DNA of 64,000 nt, taken from Rhodothermia bacterium (GTDB lineage: Bacteria; Bacteroidota; Rhodothermia; Balneolales; Balneolaceae). The position numbers and the translations under genes are program-made. Shown here one piece after another: positions 47,737-55,404 of the stretch. The stretch covers positions 1 to 64,000 of the forward strand of contig JAUICM010000010.1 in the NCBI GenBank assembly GCA_030427885.1, read 5' to 3'. The first letter of the stretch is position 1. Each line of letters starts with the position of its first letter. The notes under the pieces are model-generated. The model did no database searches and was not told the origin of the DNA. It saw only the letters and a program-made list of their open reading frames with translations.

Positions 47737-47832
47737 AGTAACCGGAATGCATTCCTCTACTGCAAACTTGAAATCTATGTCGGAGTGATTCATTTCTCTG
47801 GTTTCCTCATTTTCAAATGAGTAATTTCAATT

Positions 47833-48180
47833 ATGAAAACACGGAAAGAACTCAAGGAAGAGTATAAACAGCGGAAGCCTCAGATGGGGGTATTCCGGAT
47901 CAGGAATATCAAAACCGATACGGTATTTATTGACAGCAGTATCGATATAGCTGCGAAACAGAACCGTCATCTTGCTCAGCTTAAGATGGGACTCCATCCC
48001 AATAAAGAGCTTCAGAAAGACTGGAAGGAATTCAGCAGTGAAGACTTCGCATTCGAACTTGTCTCCGAAATAGAACATCAGGATGAAGGTCAACCCGACT
48101 ACAAAAAAGAAGTGGAGTTGCTGCAGAATATGGTCATGGATGAACTAAAAGCTGATCCTTCTACCCGGTTTTACAATTGA
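47833..48180 (+). CDS. GIY-YIG-like small protein
   Basis: This 115-residue protein begins MKTRKELKEEYKQRKPQMGV and contains FRIRNIKTDTVFIDSS, KQNRHLAQLKMGLHPNKELQKDWKEF and FAFELVSEIE. That pattern matches small proteins of the group annotated as GIY-YIG nuclease family. The canonical GIY and YIG tripeptides are replaced, so nuclease activity is doubtful. It lies at the edge of the repeat-rich spacer and is probably monocistronic. Confidence 0.65.
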   Translation: MKTRKELKEEYKQRKPQMGVFRIRNIKTDTVFIDSSIDIAAKQNRHLAQLKMGLHPNKELQKDWKEFSSEDFAFELVSEIEHQDEGQPDYKKEVELLQNMVMDELKADPSTRFYN

Positions 48181-48259
48181 GCACGAAGCCTTGGCTTGTA
48201 ACTCACCTTTTTAATTGATTATTTGTGCCATTGAATAATTCGGGGATTAGAAAAAGCAC

Positions 48260-48988
48260 ATGATCACATTTCTTAGAAAACTACGGGAGCGTTTGATACC
48301 GGGAAGCGCCGTAACCAAATATCTGCTCTATGCCACGGGTGAGATCCTGTTGGTGGTGGTTGGTATCCTCATCGCTCTGCAGATCAACAACTGGAACCAG
48401 GAAAGGCAAAACCGTGCCTTGGAACATTCTTCTCTTGAGAATCTGATGGAAGATCTGGTCATACAGCGGGAGATCATCATCGAACATCTTGACTATGAAG
48501 AGATCATGCTCGCCCGGGTCGATTCCAGCCGGTGGTATCTGGAGGCGAAGATCGGCAACGAAGAGTTAACAAACTTACTTCAGTTACTGACCGGCCGCTT
48601 TACCTTTGTGGCCAATAAAGCCACTTTTACTAACCTGGGAGCTACAGGTAATATCGTGCTCATTGAGAATGAGGAACTGAAGAACAGCATCGTCCGGTAT
48701 TATCAATTACTGGATTATGTGACCTCGGTGGTCAACAATAACAACCTTTTCGTGATCGACAGTATCTTCGGGGAATTTGTAGCCAATAACAGAATCGGAT
48801 TCCGGTTGAACACCCGTGGAGAGATCGATGAGAACTACCGCCTCGATCCGGAACAGCAATTCACTCTCATTCGTCAGCTGGCAATGCGGGAGAGCAATTC
48901 TGAGAGTATCATTCTTAAATGTGATGAACTACTTGAAGCCACGGATGAACTGATAGCGCTGGTTCAGGCGGAGTTAGATGGGTTTTGA
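48260..48988 (+). CDS. DUF6090-type membrane-anchored protein
   Basis: This 242-residue protein has one membrane segment near 23-42 (YLLYATGEILLVVVGILIAL) preceded by a basic N-terminus, followed directly by QINNWNQERQNR. This start is the hallmark of the DUF6090 family in Bacteroidota. The remaining ~190 residues are helical and charged. Function is unknown. No co-transcribed neighbour is evident. Confidence 0.75.
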   Translation: MITFLRKLRERLIPGSAVTKYLLYATGEILLVVVGILIALQINNWNQERQNRALEHSSLENLMEDLVIQREIIIEHLDYEEIMLARVDSSRWYLEAKIGNEELTNLLQLLTGRFTFVANKATFTNLGATGNIVLIENEELKNSIVRYYQLLDYVTSVVNNNNLFVIDSIFGEFVANNRIGFRLNTRGEIDENYRLDPEQQFTLIRQLAMRESNSESIILKCDELLEATDELIALVQAELDGF

Positions 48989-49020
48989 GGTTTCTTTCTT
49001 CTGGTACTTTCACAATCATC

Positions 49021-49126
49021 GTCATCCTGAACTTGATTCAGGATCTTACGACGAGGCTTTGATCTCTTATCTACCCAGCCCTCACTATGAGACTTCATAA
49101 AGATCCCGAATCGGGTTCGGGATGAC
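49021..49126. repeat. Dispersed two-hairpin repeat, copy B
   Basis: Starts GTCATCCTGAACTTGATTCA and ends GATCCCGAATCGGGTTCGGG then ATGAC. Left hairpin CCTGAA/TTCAGG and right hairpin CCCGAA/TTCGGG with GTCATCC/GGATGAC termini, as in copies A, C and D. Confidence 0.75.
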
Positions 49127-49238
49127 CTGCTGGTTATTTTGTTTTTTCCCCTTCATCTTATTTCCTACCGCATTTCTTCCGGTCTTTATTTGGAAGCATT
49201 AATATCATTCCGTATTAGAAATTAGAGCCACAGTAAGT

Positions 49239-49315
49239 CTCCCCTTGAGGAGCCTGTGCTGAACTCGTTTCAGTAGAGATCAACATCGTTGTTCAAACGA
49301 TGTTGTGAGGGGTGT
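49239..49315. repeat. CTCCCCTTGAGGAG ... GAGGGGTGT repeat with internal hairpin
   Basis: Begins CTCCCCTTGAGGAG and ends GAGGGGTGT. It encloses a perfect hairpin CAACATCGTT/AACGATGTTG with loop GTTCA (49281-49305). It resembles the element at 62975-63025. Confidence 0.55.
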
Positions 49316-49326
49316 TGAGAGTTTTA

Positions 49327-49695
49327 TCACCGCACCCTCTTCGCTATTCTTGCTGCCTTATCGGAATCATTCAGCTCTTCTTGTTCTTCCACTTCAATAT
49401 GCAGGCGGGTGGTTTCGGCATCTTCACCTGACTGGATGGAATCCCAGGCTTCGCTGGTAACGATGGCTTCCAGATTTTTGAGACGCTCCAGAATCTGAGC
49501 ATTTTCCCCTTTGCTTTCCTTTAATGCTTTCCGGAGTTCACTGACCGTTGAATTCAGATCTTTATCCTTTTCCCCGAATAATTTTTGAAGTTCTTTGTAT
49601 TCAGATGACTTCTTTACGCCAAAGATAATGATACCCATAAGCAACACCAGGCTCACCATTCCCGCAATCAAGAAAACTACCAACGACCATTCCAT
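49327..49695 (-). CDS. Small membrane-anchored coiled-coil protein (PspB-like architecture)
   Basis: This 122-residue protein has one N-terminal membrane segment (about 4-27; LVVFLIAGMVSLVLLMGIII) followed by a charged coiled-coil (EYKELQKLFGEKDKDLNSTVSELRKALKES) and RLKNLEAIVTSEAWD. The membrane segment plus RLxNLEAIVxS is reminiscent of PspB-type envelope stress proteins, though longer. It lies beside two other small membrane proteins. Family assignment is tentative. Confidence 0.65.
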   Translation of the reverse strand: MEWSLVVFLIAGMVSLVLLMGIIIFGVKKSSEYKELQKLFGEKDKDLNSTVSELRKALKESKGENAQILERLKNLEAIVTSEAWDSIQSGEDAETTRLHIEVEEQEELNDSDKAARIAKRVR

Positions 49696-49782
49696 TCTAT
49701 TCTTCTTTTATTGATACCGATTATTGAATGCTTTGAAGTTAGAGAAAATGGGGATTGTTTTCATGATACTTTTGACTAACCT

Positions 49783-49947
49783 TCATTCCTGAACCTCTTC
49801 GTCATCTTTTTTCTTAGCCAGAATACGAGTTTCATACGCGCTCCCAAATACAACTCCAAGTGCGATCCATAATCCTATATTATCCGTTGCAACTCCAATG
49901 GCAACGCCTAATGCTATCCCTAAACCAATACCACTTCCTTTTTTCAT
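49783..49947 (-). CDS. Glycine-rich small membrane protein (54 aa)
   Basis: A 54-residue frame not usually called because of its length. It has a GAGGAAG ribosome site seven bases before the ATG and begins MKKGSGIGLGIALGVAIGVA, then TDNIGLWIALGVVFGSAY and a charged tail KKKDDEEVQE. The GxxxG-rich stretch would form one or two membrane helices. A clear paralogue is at 52006-52179, which supports that it is real. Function unknown. Confidence 0.75.
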   Translation of the reverse strand: MKKGSGIGLGIALGVAIGVATDNIGLWIALGVVFGSAYETRILAKKKDDEEVQE

Positions 49948-50008
49948 GTCTTCCTCTTTTAAATAGTTTTTTTTAATGTAGTGTATCCAATCAAAAAGTT
50001 AAATCTTC

Positions 50009-50401
50009 ATGAACCAGGACATCAAAGACTATAACAAATCCCAATCCGAAGCAGACCAGGACATCTGCGACTTGCTGGCAAGTGAGATCGACAAAGGACT
50101 TCCTGAAGCCGAGAACAAGATATGGCACGGTCATCCGGTCTGGTTTCTGGAGGGAAATCCAATAACGGGCTATAGCAAGCAAAAGAAAGGCATTCGACTC
50201 ATGTTCTGGAGCGGAGCCGATTTTGAGGAAGACGGATTGAATGTGCGCGGAGAGAAATTCAAAGATGCTTCCATTTTTTACACTAAAGCGGATGAGATCA
50301 ATACCAAGGACCTCCATCGCTGGCTTTCTAAATCAAGGGAGATCCAGTGGGATTACAAGAACATCGTGAAACGCAAAGGTAAGCTGGAGCGGTTGAAGTA
50401 G
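50009..50401 (+). CDS. DUF1801 domain protein
   Basis: This 130-residue cytoplasmic protein has GLPEAENKIWHGHPVWFLEG, SKQKKGIRLMFWSG and FKDASIFYTKADEINTKDL, the pattern of the DUF1801 (YdhG-like) fold. The family is small (about 110-140 residues) and of unknown biochemical role; some relatives were proposed as iron chaperones. It overlaps nothing and appears monocistronic. Confidence 0.8.
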   Translation: MNQDIKDYNKSQSEADQDICDLLASEIDKGLPEAENKIWHGHPVWFLEGNPITGYSKQKKGIRLMFWSGADFEEDGLNVRGEKFKDASIFYTKADEINTKDLHRWLSKSREIQWDYKNIVKRKGKLERLK

Positions 50402-50509
50402 ATTTAGCGAGAACAGAGGTTACTGAAACAGGAGGAACAGTAACTTTTGTTTTTTTGTTGAGTGCCATCAACGAATATTATTATCAATCGTTGTTATACT
50501 CTTTCGATT

Positions 50510-51976
50510 ATGTATCGACTTTTCCCAGTTTTAACTCTTCTTTTATTACTTATTGCCGGCTGCTCAGAACCATCCTATCAGGCTGTTTTTACAGAAACGG
50601 AACAAAATTTATTCAGCATTCGTGCTGACCAGGAATATCGTTTTGGATACTTGTCTGTTCCGGAAAATCGTAGCGATCCGAATTCCAATACAATTCAGCT
50701 ACCGGTATTTATCTTCAAAAGCCGTAATCCCAATCCAAAACCTGACCCAATTATCTATACAGTGGGAGGACCGGGTTCCTCAACCATGCCCTCAGCCCAG
50801 TATATGCGTTACTATCAGTATCTCGATGACAGAGATTTCATTCTTATTGAACAGCGGGGAACACAATACGCCAAACCTCATCTTGACTGTCCCGAATGGG
50901 CACTGGCCCAGCATCAGGCTGGTCAGCCTCATGTGGATGAAAGCGAAAAAAAGGAATTATTATCAAAGGCTGCCACTGATTGCCGGCAACGACTCACAGA
51001 AAAGCATATCGACCTGAATGGATACAATACCAACGAAATAGCGGCTGATATTGAAGATCTTAGAAAGGCACTGGGTTTCCAACATTACAACCTGCTTACG
51101 ATATCCTACAGCACCAAGATCGCCCAGGTATTATTACGAGATCACCCGGATGGGATCAGAAGTGTGGTAATGGATTCCCCTCTTCCTCTGGAAGTAAGTT
51201 ATGATGAAGAAAGTGTCCAAAATCTAATGGAATTAGTGAATACTATATTGAGTCAGTGTGAGAACGATTCGGCTTGTGCATCAACATATCCTGATATCAA
51301 AGAACAATTCTTCGGGTTTTTGAGAAAAATTACATCAGAGCCCCTGGAAGTTTCAGTAGATGATCCCAATACGGGAGTGGAACGTTCTTTTCTCTTGCGG
51401 GGAAAAGATGTCTTTACCATGCTTCTCTCTGCTCCTCCCTCCGATGTTCCCTTTGAGATCCATAAAGTGCTTAATAATGACCTGAGTAGTATACAATATG
51501 TGTTATCAGAAAGATTTGGGGAACCGGAATCTGGTTCCGGAATGGGCATGCGGTTATCGGTCTGGTGTGCGGAGGAAACACCGTTCGCTTCGCGCGACAT
51601 GATTGAGCAACAGAAAAACAGATACCCTGAGATCGCAGGACTTTCACCCGCTGTGTTTGAACCTGAACTATGTGACCTATGGGATGTAACGCCTGTTTCT
51701 GAGATAGAAGATGAGCCCATCAGAAGTGATATACCAGTGCTCATCATAAATGGAGAACTGGATAACAATACCCCCCCAAAATGGGGCGAGAAATTATATT
51801 TCAACCTCAGTAACAGTTATCATATGATCTTTAAGGGATGGGGACATACACCAACTACGAATTGGGGAGATCAATGTGCAATGGAATCGGCTAATGCATT
51901 TTTCAATAATCCCTGGGACCAACCCGCACCTGATTGTTTTGATGAAACAAGTAAGATCAGCTTTCGACTTGAATAG
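50510..51976 (+). CDS. Lipoprotein alpha/beta hydrolase (TAP-like, peptidase S33 type)
   Basis: This 488-residue protein has a lipoprotein signal (MYRLFPVLTLLLLLIAGCSE, Cys18). It continues with YRFGYLSVPENRSDP and VGGPGSSTMPSAQ, the oxyanion segment of tricorn/proline iminopeptidase-like hydrolases. The nucleophile region reads LLTISYSTKIAQV with Ser199, where the usual pattern is GISYGT. Asp in INGELDNNTPP and His in GWGHTP complete the triad. Role: probably cleavage of peptides at the envelope. The ATG at 50510 gives the lipobox; 50462 does not. Confidence 0.85.
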   Translation: MYRLFPVLTLLLLLIAGCSEPSYQAVFTETEQNLFSIRADQEYRFGYLSVPENRSDPNSNTIQLPVFIFKSRNPNPKPDPIIYTVGGPGSSTMPSAQYMRYYQYLDDRDFILIEQRGTQYAKPHLDCPEWALAQHQAGQPHVDESEKKELLSKAATDCRQRLTEKHIDLNGYNTNEIAADIEDLRKALGFQHYNLLTISYSTKIAQVLLRDHPDGIRSVVMDSPLPLEVSYDEESVQNLMELVNTILSQCENDSACASTYPDIKEQFFGFLRKITSEPLEVSVDDPNTGVERSFLLRGKDVFTMLLSAPPSDVPFEIHKVLNNDLSSIQYVLSERFGEPESGSGMGMRLSVWCAEETPFASRDMIEQQKNRYPEIAGLSPAVFEPELCDLWDVTPVSEIEDEPIRSDIPVLIINGELDNNTPPKWGEKLYFNLSNSYHMIFKGWGHTPTTNWGDQCAMESANAFFNNPWDQPAPDCFDETSKISFRLE

Positions 51977-52005
51977 ATGCCGTTCTTGTATAATTGGAAT
52001 TAGGT

Positions 52006-52179
52006 CTAGTCCTTTTCTTCTTTCAACCCAAACTTACACAGAACATCATCCAATTCTCCATTCTCGATCAGCACCCCTAATACCACACCAAGTGCGATCC
52101 AAACACCCATACTACCTGTAGCTGCACCAATAGCCACTCCTATTCCAATACCGATTGCCATACCTGCTCCCTTTTCCAT
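52006..52179 (-). CDS. Glycine-rich small membrane protein (57 aa), paralogue
   Basis: A 57-residue frame with a strong AGGAGGAAG ribosome site just before the ATG. It begins MEKGAGMAIGIGIGVAIGAA, then TGSMGVWIALGVVLGVLIEN and a charged tail ending KEEKD. It shares G-rich spacing and the WIALGVV segment with the 54-residue protein at 49783-49947. The two are the same orientation and about 2 kb apart, so a local duplication is likely. Function unknown. Confidence 0.8.
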   Translation of the reverse strand: MEKGAGMAIGIGIGVAIGAATGSMGVWIALGVVLGVLIENGELDDVLCKFGLKEEKD

Positions 52180-52303
52180 TTCTTCCTCCTGTTTATAATT
52201 TGTTGAATTAACGGTCAGTTACGGTGCACGGCATGAAAAGTTTCCACACTTCTCTCCTTTTATAAGTATTATGGTATTCATTCTAATCAAGCCCACTTCC
52301 TGT

Positions 52304-52765
52304 ATGGAGAATAATGATATTCTGCGCCGTCTTCGCTTCACTTTGAACTTCAATAATTCCAGGATGCAGGAAGTATTTGCCCTTGCCGATCAGGAGGTTG
52401 CCATATCTGATGTTAAGAACTGGCTTAAAAAAGATGACCAGTCAGGTTTTGTACTAATGCCGGATGTTATGATGGCTACTTTTCTTAACGGCCTGATCAT
52501 AATGAAACGTGGTAAACGGGAAGGCCCTCAGCCTGTTCCGGAAACGGAGATGAATAACAATCTTGTTCTGAAAAAACTCAAGATCGCTTTTGATCTCCAA
52601 AGCGACGATATGCTGGAAATCTATGATCAGATCGATAAAGGTATTAGTCCCCATGAACTCAGTTCCTTCTTCCGAAGCCCGGAATCAAGCAAATACCGGG
52701 AATGCAACGATCAGTACCTTCGTAATTTCCTTACCGGTCTTCAGGTTAAATACCGGGATGTGTAA
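52304..52765 (+). CDS. DUF1456 family protein (YehS-like)
   Basis: This 153-residue protein contains two copies of the ~65-residue DUF1456 unit: NNDILRRLRFTLNFNNSRMQEVFALAD, then VLKKLKIAFDLQSDDMLEIYDQID. Each is followed by a segment of the form WLKKDDQSGF or FFRSPESSKYRECND and a LNGLI or LTGLQ end. The E. coli relative YehS is uncharacterised. The ATG at 52304 (MENNDIL) fits the family start. Confidence 0.85.
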   Translation: MENNDILRRLRFTLNFNNSRMQEVFALADQEVAISDVKNWLKKDDQSGFVLMPDVMMATFLNGLIIMKRGKREGPQPVPETEMNNNLVLKKLKIAFDLQSDDMLEIYDQIDKGISPHELSSFFRSPESSKYRECNDQYLRNFLTGLQVKYRDV

Positions 52766-52836
52766 GCTTAACAATAATTCCTGAGCACTCTATTTATTCT
52801 GAATTTGTTTCGTAATTTTGATTTTCATTTACAAAC

Positions 52837-53571
52837 ATGTTCCGACATCAGGGTAAGAACCGCACTCCAAAACATAATCTTCAAATTGCTACAATCCTCT
52901 CATTTGTTGCCGGGATAGTAAATGTCACAGGTTTCCTGGCGATTGGTCAATTAACTACAAATGTTACTGGCCATTTCGCACTTTTTATTAATGATGTAGC
53001 GCACATAGAAGTTTGGAAAGGCACCGTCTACTTTCTGTATATATTTTCATTTTTAGCTGGTTCTTTCACTTCCAGTTTTCTAATCGAAGTTATCTCGGTT
53101 AAGAAAAAGGTTAATAAATATGTTTTTCCTACCATTCTGGAAAGTGCTCTGCTGTTGCTTGTAGCTCTGGGAGCTGAATTCTCTGTCATTTCGTCTCCGG
53201 ATCTCATCGCTTGTTTGCTTCTCTTTGCTATGGGAGTTCAAAATTCATTTGTCACTAAAATATCCGATGCTGTTGTACGAACCACACATTTAACCGGACT
53301 TTTCACCGATTTGGGAATTGAGCTCTCACACTTATTCTTCCCAAAAAAATTTTCTGACAAACATGCATTGGTTTCTCTGATTAAACTCCGGATCTACATA
53401 ATCGGTTTTTTCTTCCTGGGTGGTTTAATTGGGGGTTTCATCTATTCAAAAATAGGATATACTTCTCTCGTATTATGTTCTGTTATCCTTCTTTGCGGTC
53501 TCGTCTATGATAACCTCAGATTCAGGATCATTTCCATAAACCGGAGTGTTTCCATGAGGAATATGACCTGA
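52837..53571 (+). CDS. DUF1275 (YoaK-type) membrane protein
   Basis: This 244-residue protein has about six hydrophobic segments. The N-terminal IATILSFVAGIVNVTGFLAI followed by TNVTGHFALF is the typical signature of the DUF1275/YoaK family. It also has SFLAGSFTSSFLIEV and MGVQNSFVTKISDAVVRTTHLTG, further family motifs. Role unknown; an inner-membrane transporter-like protein is possible. Confidence 0.88.
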   Translation: MFRHQGKNRTPKHNLQIATILSFVAGIVNVTGFLAIGQLTTNVTGHFALFINDVAHIEVWKGTVYFLYIFSFLAGSFTSSFLIEVISVKKKVNKYVFPTILESALLLLVALGAEFSVISSPDLIACLLLFAMGVQNSFVTKISDAVVRTTHLTGLFTDLGIELSHLFFPKKFSDKHALVSLIKLRIYIIGFFFLGGLIGGFIYSKIGYTSLVLCSVILLCGLVYDNLRFRIISINRSVSMRNMT

Positions 53572-53618
53572 ATTCTTCTCCCTGTCACTTCAGGATATGT
53601 CCCAAGATCCCAGAATTA

Positions 53619-53652
53619 TTTGTTAGATATTTAAACTGTTTTAGTAACTTCG
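53619..53652 (+). promoter_or_regulatory. Candidate promoter TTTG-N22-TAACTTCG
   Basis: TTTG (53619-53622) and TAACTTCG (53645-53652) resemble the Bacteroidota -33/-7 pair (TTTG / TAnnTTTG). It lies about 45 bp before the ATG at 53696. Confidence 0.35.
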
Positions 53653-53695
53653 TTCGGTTTTGAACTACACAATCTGTTAATGGAGGATATATATT

Positions 53696-54112
53696 ATGCG
53701 TGATGTAATGTTAATTACACATTTCATTGGACTGGCAATGGGACTTGGGACCAGCTTTGCAATGATGTTTTTGGGAATTGCTGCTTCGAAGATGGAGCCG
53801 GAGGAAAGGGGCAAATTCATGATCAATGCTTCATTTGTTACCAAAATGGGTCACATCGGGATCACACTGTTATTTTTATCCGGTGGATACCTGATGACAC
53901 CATACTGGAGTCAGCTAAGTGCGCTTCCAACGCTGGTTGGTAAACTCACCCTTTTCCTAGTACTGGGGGGAATGCTGGGTATCATGACATCAAAACTTAA
54001 GAAAGCCAAAAATGGAGATATGTCGCAGTTGTTGGCCATCAAAAAGATGGGACCATTCACACTTATTATTTCCATTACTATTGTTATTCTGGCTGTATAT
54101 ACCTTCCACTAA
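53696..54112 (+). CDS. Uncharacterised four-helix membrane protein
   Basis: This 138-residue protein has four hydrophobic segments (about 4-27, 48-66, 80-97 and 115-136). A conserved His (LITHFIGLAMGLGTSF) lies in the first and another (KMGHIGITLLFLSGGYL) in the second, a layout that resembles haem-carrying membrane proteins such as DUF2269-type or CopD-like families, but this is only a resemblance. A TGGAGG ribosome site precedes the ATG. The next gene follows 14 bp later on the same strand. Confidence 0.7.
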   Translation: MRDVMLITHFIGLAMGLGTSFAMMFLGIAASKMEPEERGKFMINASFVTKMGHIGITLLFLSGGYLMTPYWSQLSALPTLVGKLTLFLVLGGMLGIMTSKLKKAKNGDMSQLLAIKKMGPFTLIISITIVILAVYTFH

Positions 54113-54126
54113 AATATTTATCTGCT

Positions 54127-54363
54127 ATGAAAACAATGACCTGCAGACAGTTAGGCGGTGCCTGTGACAAGGAATTTCATTCAGAGACTTTTGAAGAGAT
54201 TGCCCGCCAGAGTCAACAGCATGGCAAGGAGATGTTTGAACAGGGAGATGATGCTCATCTTCAGGCTATGCAGGAGATGCGGGAATTAATGCAGGATCCT
54301 GAAGCCATGCAGGAATGGATGAAAAGAAAAATGCAGGAGTTTGATTCCTTGCCTAATCATTAA
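54127..54363 (+). CDS. DUF1059-type small protein
   Basis: This 78-residue soluble protein begins MKTMTCRQLGGACDKEFHSE, matching the DUF1059 start with two conserved Cys, and continues with ETFEEIARQSQQHGKEMFEQ and a Met/Glu-rich helical tail. It is co-directional with the membrane protein upstream (14-bp gap). Function unknown. A bidirectional terminator follows. Confidence 0.85.
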   Translation: MKTMTCRQLGGACDKEFHSETFEEIARQSQQHGKEMFEQGDDAHLQAMQEMRELMQDPEAMQEWMKRKMQEFDSLPNH

Positions 54364-54370
54364 GGAAGAA

Positions 54371-54405
54371 TAAAAAGCCCTGACCATTTCTGATCAGGGC
54401 TTTTC
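54371..54405. terminator. Bidirectional intrinsic terminator
   Basis: Stem GCCCTGA (54377-54383) and TCAGGGC (54394-54400) with a 10-base loop, flanked by five As on the left and TTTT on the right. It lies between the DUF1059 gene (plus) and the convergent DUF6567-like gene (minus), so it can serve both. Confidence 0.85.
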
Positions 54406-54420
54406 TTTTTTGGTACTCAT

Positions 54421-54834
54421 TTATTCAAATTCGATCACATCCGCTGTCATTAATACCCTGGCATAGGTATAAATCACAAAATTCTGTGTATTTGCATCGA
54501 ACTGGACATTTACTAAAGCCAGCTTTTTACCCTCAACACTGCCATATTTTTCCTCATAGTTATTCCAAAAATCTTCACGAGCATCTTTGTATAACGTTGT
54601 GGTTCCATCCAGTTTCAATAATCCGAACGACTGAGTTGCAGCCCCCCATGAATAACTGGCTCCTATCAGATATGAAGATTCTGCACTACCCGTAACATTT
54701 TTTGCAACTATCTTATAATCCCCATTATCCAAAGTAACCTGTGTCTGATTGCTGGCTAAAAACATTCCGCTTTTGCTGCAACCTGTTAGTACCATGCCCA
54801 AAATCAGAAATACCAATATTGATTTTACTTTCAT
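54421..54834 (-). CDS. Lipoprotein, DUF6567-like
   Basis: This 137-residue protein has a lipoprotein signal (MKVKSILVFLILGMVLTGCS, Cys at 19). The mature part has QVTLDNGDYKIVAKNVTGSA, YLIGASYSWGAATQSFGL and YKDAREDFWNNYEEKYGSVEGKKLALVNV, matching the DUF6567 pattern of Bacteroidota. It ends in IEFE. Function unknown. It is convergent with the DUF1059 gene and divergent from the GNAT gene. Confidence 0.72.
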   Translation of the reverse strand: MKVKSILVFLILGMVLTGCSKSGMFLASNQTQVTLDNGDYKIVAKNVTGSAESSYLIGASYSWGAATQSFGLLKLDGTTTLYKDAREDFWNNYEEKYGSVEGKKLALVNVQFDANTQNFVIYTYARVLMTADVIEFE

Positions 54835-54933
54835 TTTTTTCTCTTTTGATTTAATTAAAAGTTCCGTGCTTCTTCGTTTTTGAACAATAACAGTTTCAGC
54901 TTAAATTCAATTTTAAGAATAAATTTTAATCTG

Positions 54934-55404
54934 ATGTTTAAATCCAAAGCAGACATGATATCTATGCTAAAACTGCGTGTCATTCAACAAGATGAAGATC
55001 TTACTGACCCGATATTTCAAAGTGAAGATGCCCGTCAACTTCTGGATATCTATAAGGATTATTATCCGGTGATCGGCTTTGAACTTCCATGGGTTGGCTA
55101 CATGATCATACATAAAAATAAAGTAGTTGGATCCTGTGGATTTACAGGAGCCCCAAAACAAGGTCAGGTTGAATTAGCATACTGGACCTTCGAAAAATTT
55201 GAAGGACAGGGCATCGCTTCATTCGCGTGCAAAGAGCTGGTTTCCATAGCGAGGGATGCTGATCCAACGGTTCAGGTCACAGCTAAAACTGCTCCGGAGA
55301 ACAATGCCTCCACCCGAATTCTTGAAAAGAATGGGTTTAAATTCAAAGAAGTGGTTCAGGATCATGAGATTGGAGATGCCTGGCTTTGGGAACTAAAACC
55401 CTGA
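54934..55404 (+). CDS. GNAT-family N-acetyltransferase
   Basis: This ~156-residue acyltransferase shows the GNAT fold: LRVIQQDEDLTDP at the start, GYMIIHKNKVVGSCGFTGAP (beta4), VELAYWTFEKFEGQGIASFACKELV (acetyl-CoA pyrophosphate loop GQGIAS) and NNASTRILEKNGFKF. It is of the RimJ/RimL-like subtype. Substrate unknown. The start is uncertain: ATG 54934 or the later ATGs near 54958-54967. Its 3' end overlaps the end of the convergent kinase gene by 12 bp. Confidence 0.85.
   Translation: MFKSKADMISMLKLRVIQQDEDLTDPIFQSEDARQLLDIYKDYYPVIGFELPWVGYMIIHKNKVVGSCGFTGAPKQGQVELAYWTFEKFEGQGIASFACKELVSIARDADPTVQVTAKTAPENNASTRILEKNGFKFKEVVQDHEIGDAWLWELKP

Larger units (their letters stand above)
47189..47832. 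other. Repeat-rich 644-bp spacer, no reliable gene
   Basis: No convincing protein is encoded; a 66-codon minus frame (47593-47793) consists of palindromic repeat sequence. The spacer holds a copy of the dispersed two-hairpin repeat, a GTCATCCTGA inverted pair, a GTCATTGCGAG-type element and three strong palindromes, described separately. Confidence 0.7.
48989..49326. other. 338-bp spacer with repeats, no gene
   Basis: No coding region is seen. It contains copy B of the dispersed repeat (49021-49126) and a second repeat type with a perfect 10-bp hairpin (49239-49315). Confidence 0.7.

Noticed and set aside
47593-47793. 66-codon minus-strand frame in the ilvC spacer
   Set aside because: It consists of palindromic repeat DNA; the apparent protein is a by-product of the hairpins.
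53619-53652. Other promoter-like pairs, for example TAATTTTG at 52813 before the DUF1275 gene
   Set aside because: No matching -33 element at the right distance; listed only the pair that fits both elements.
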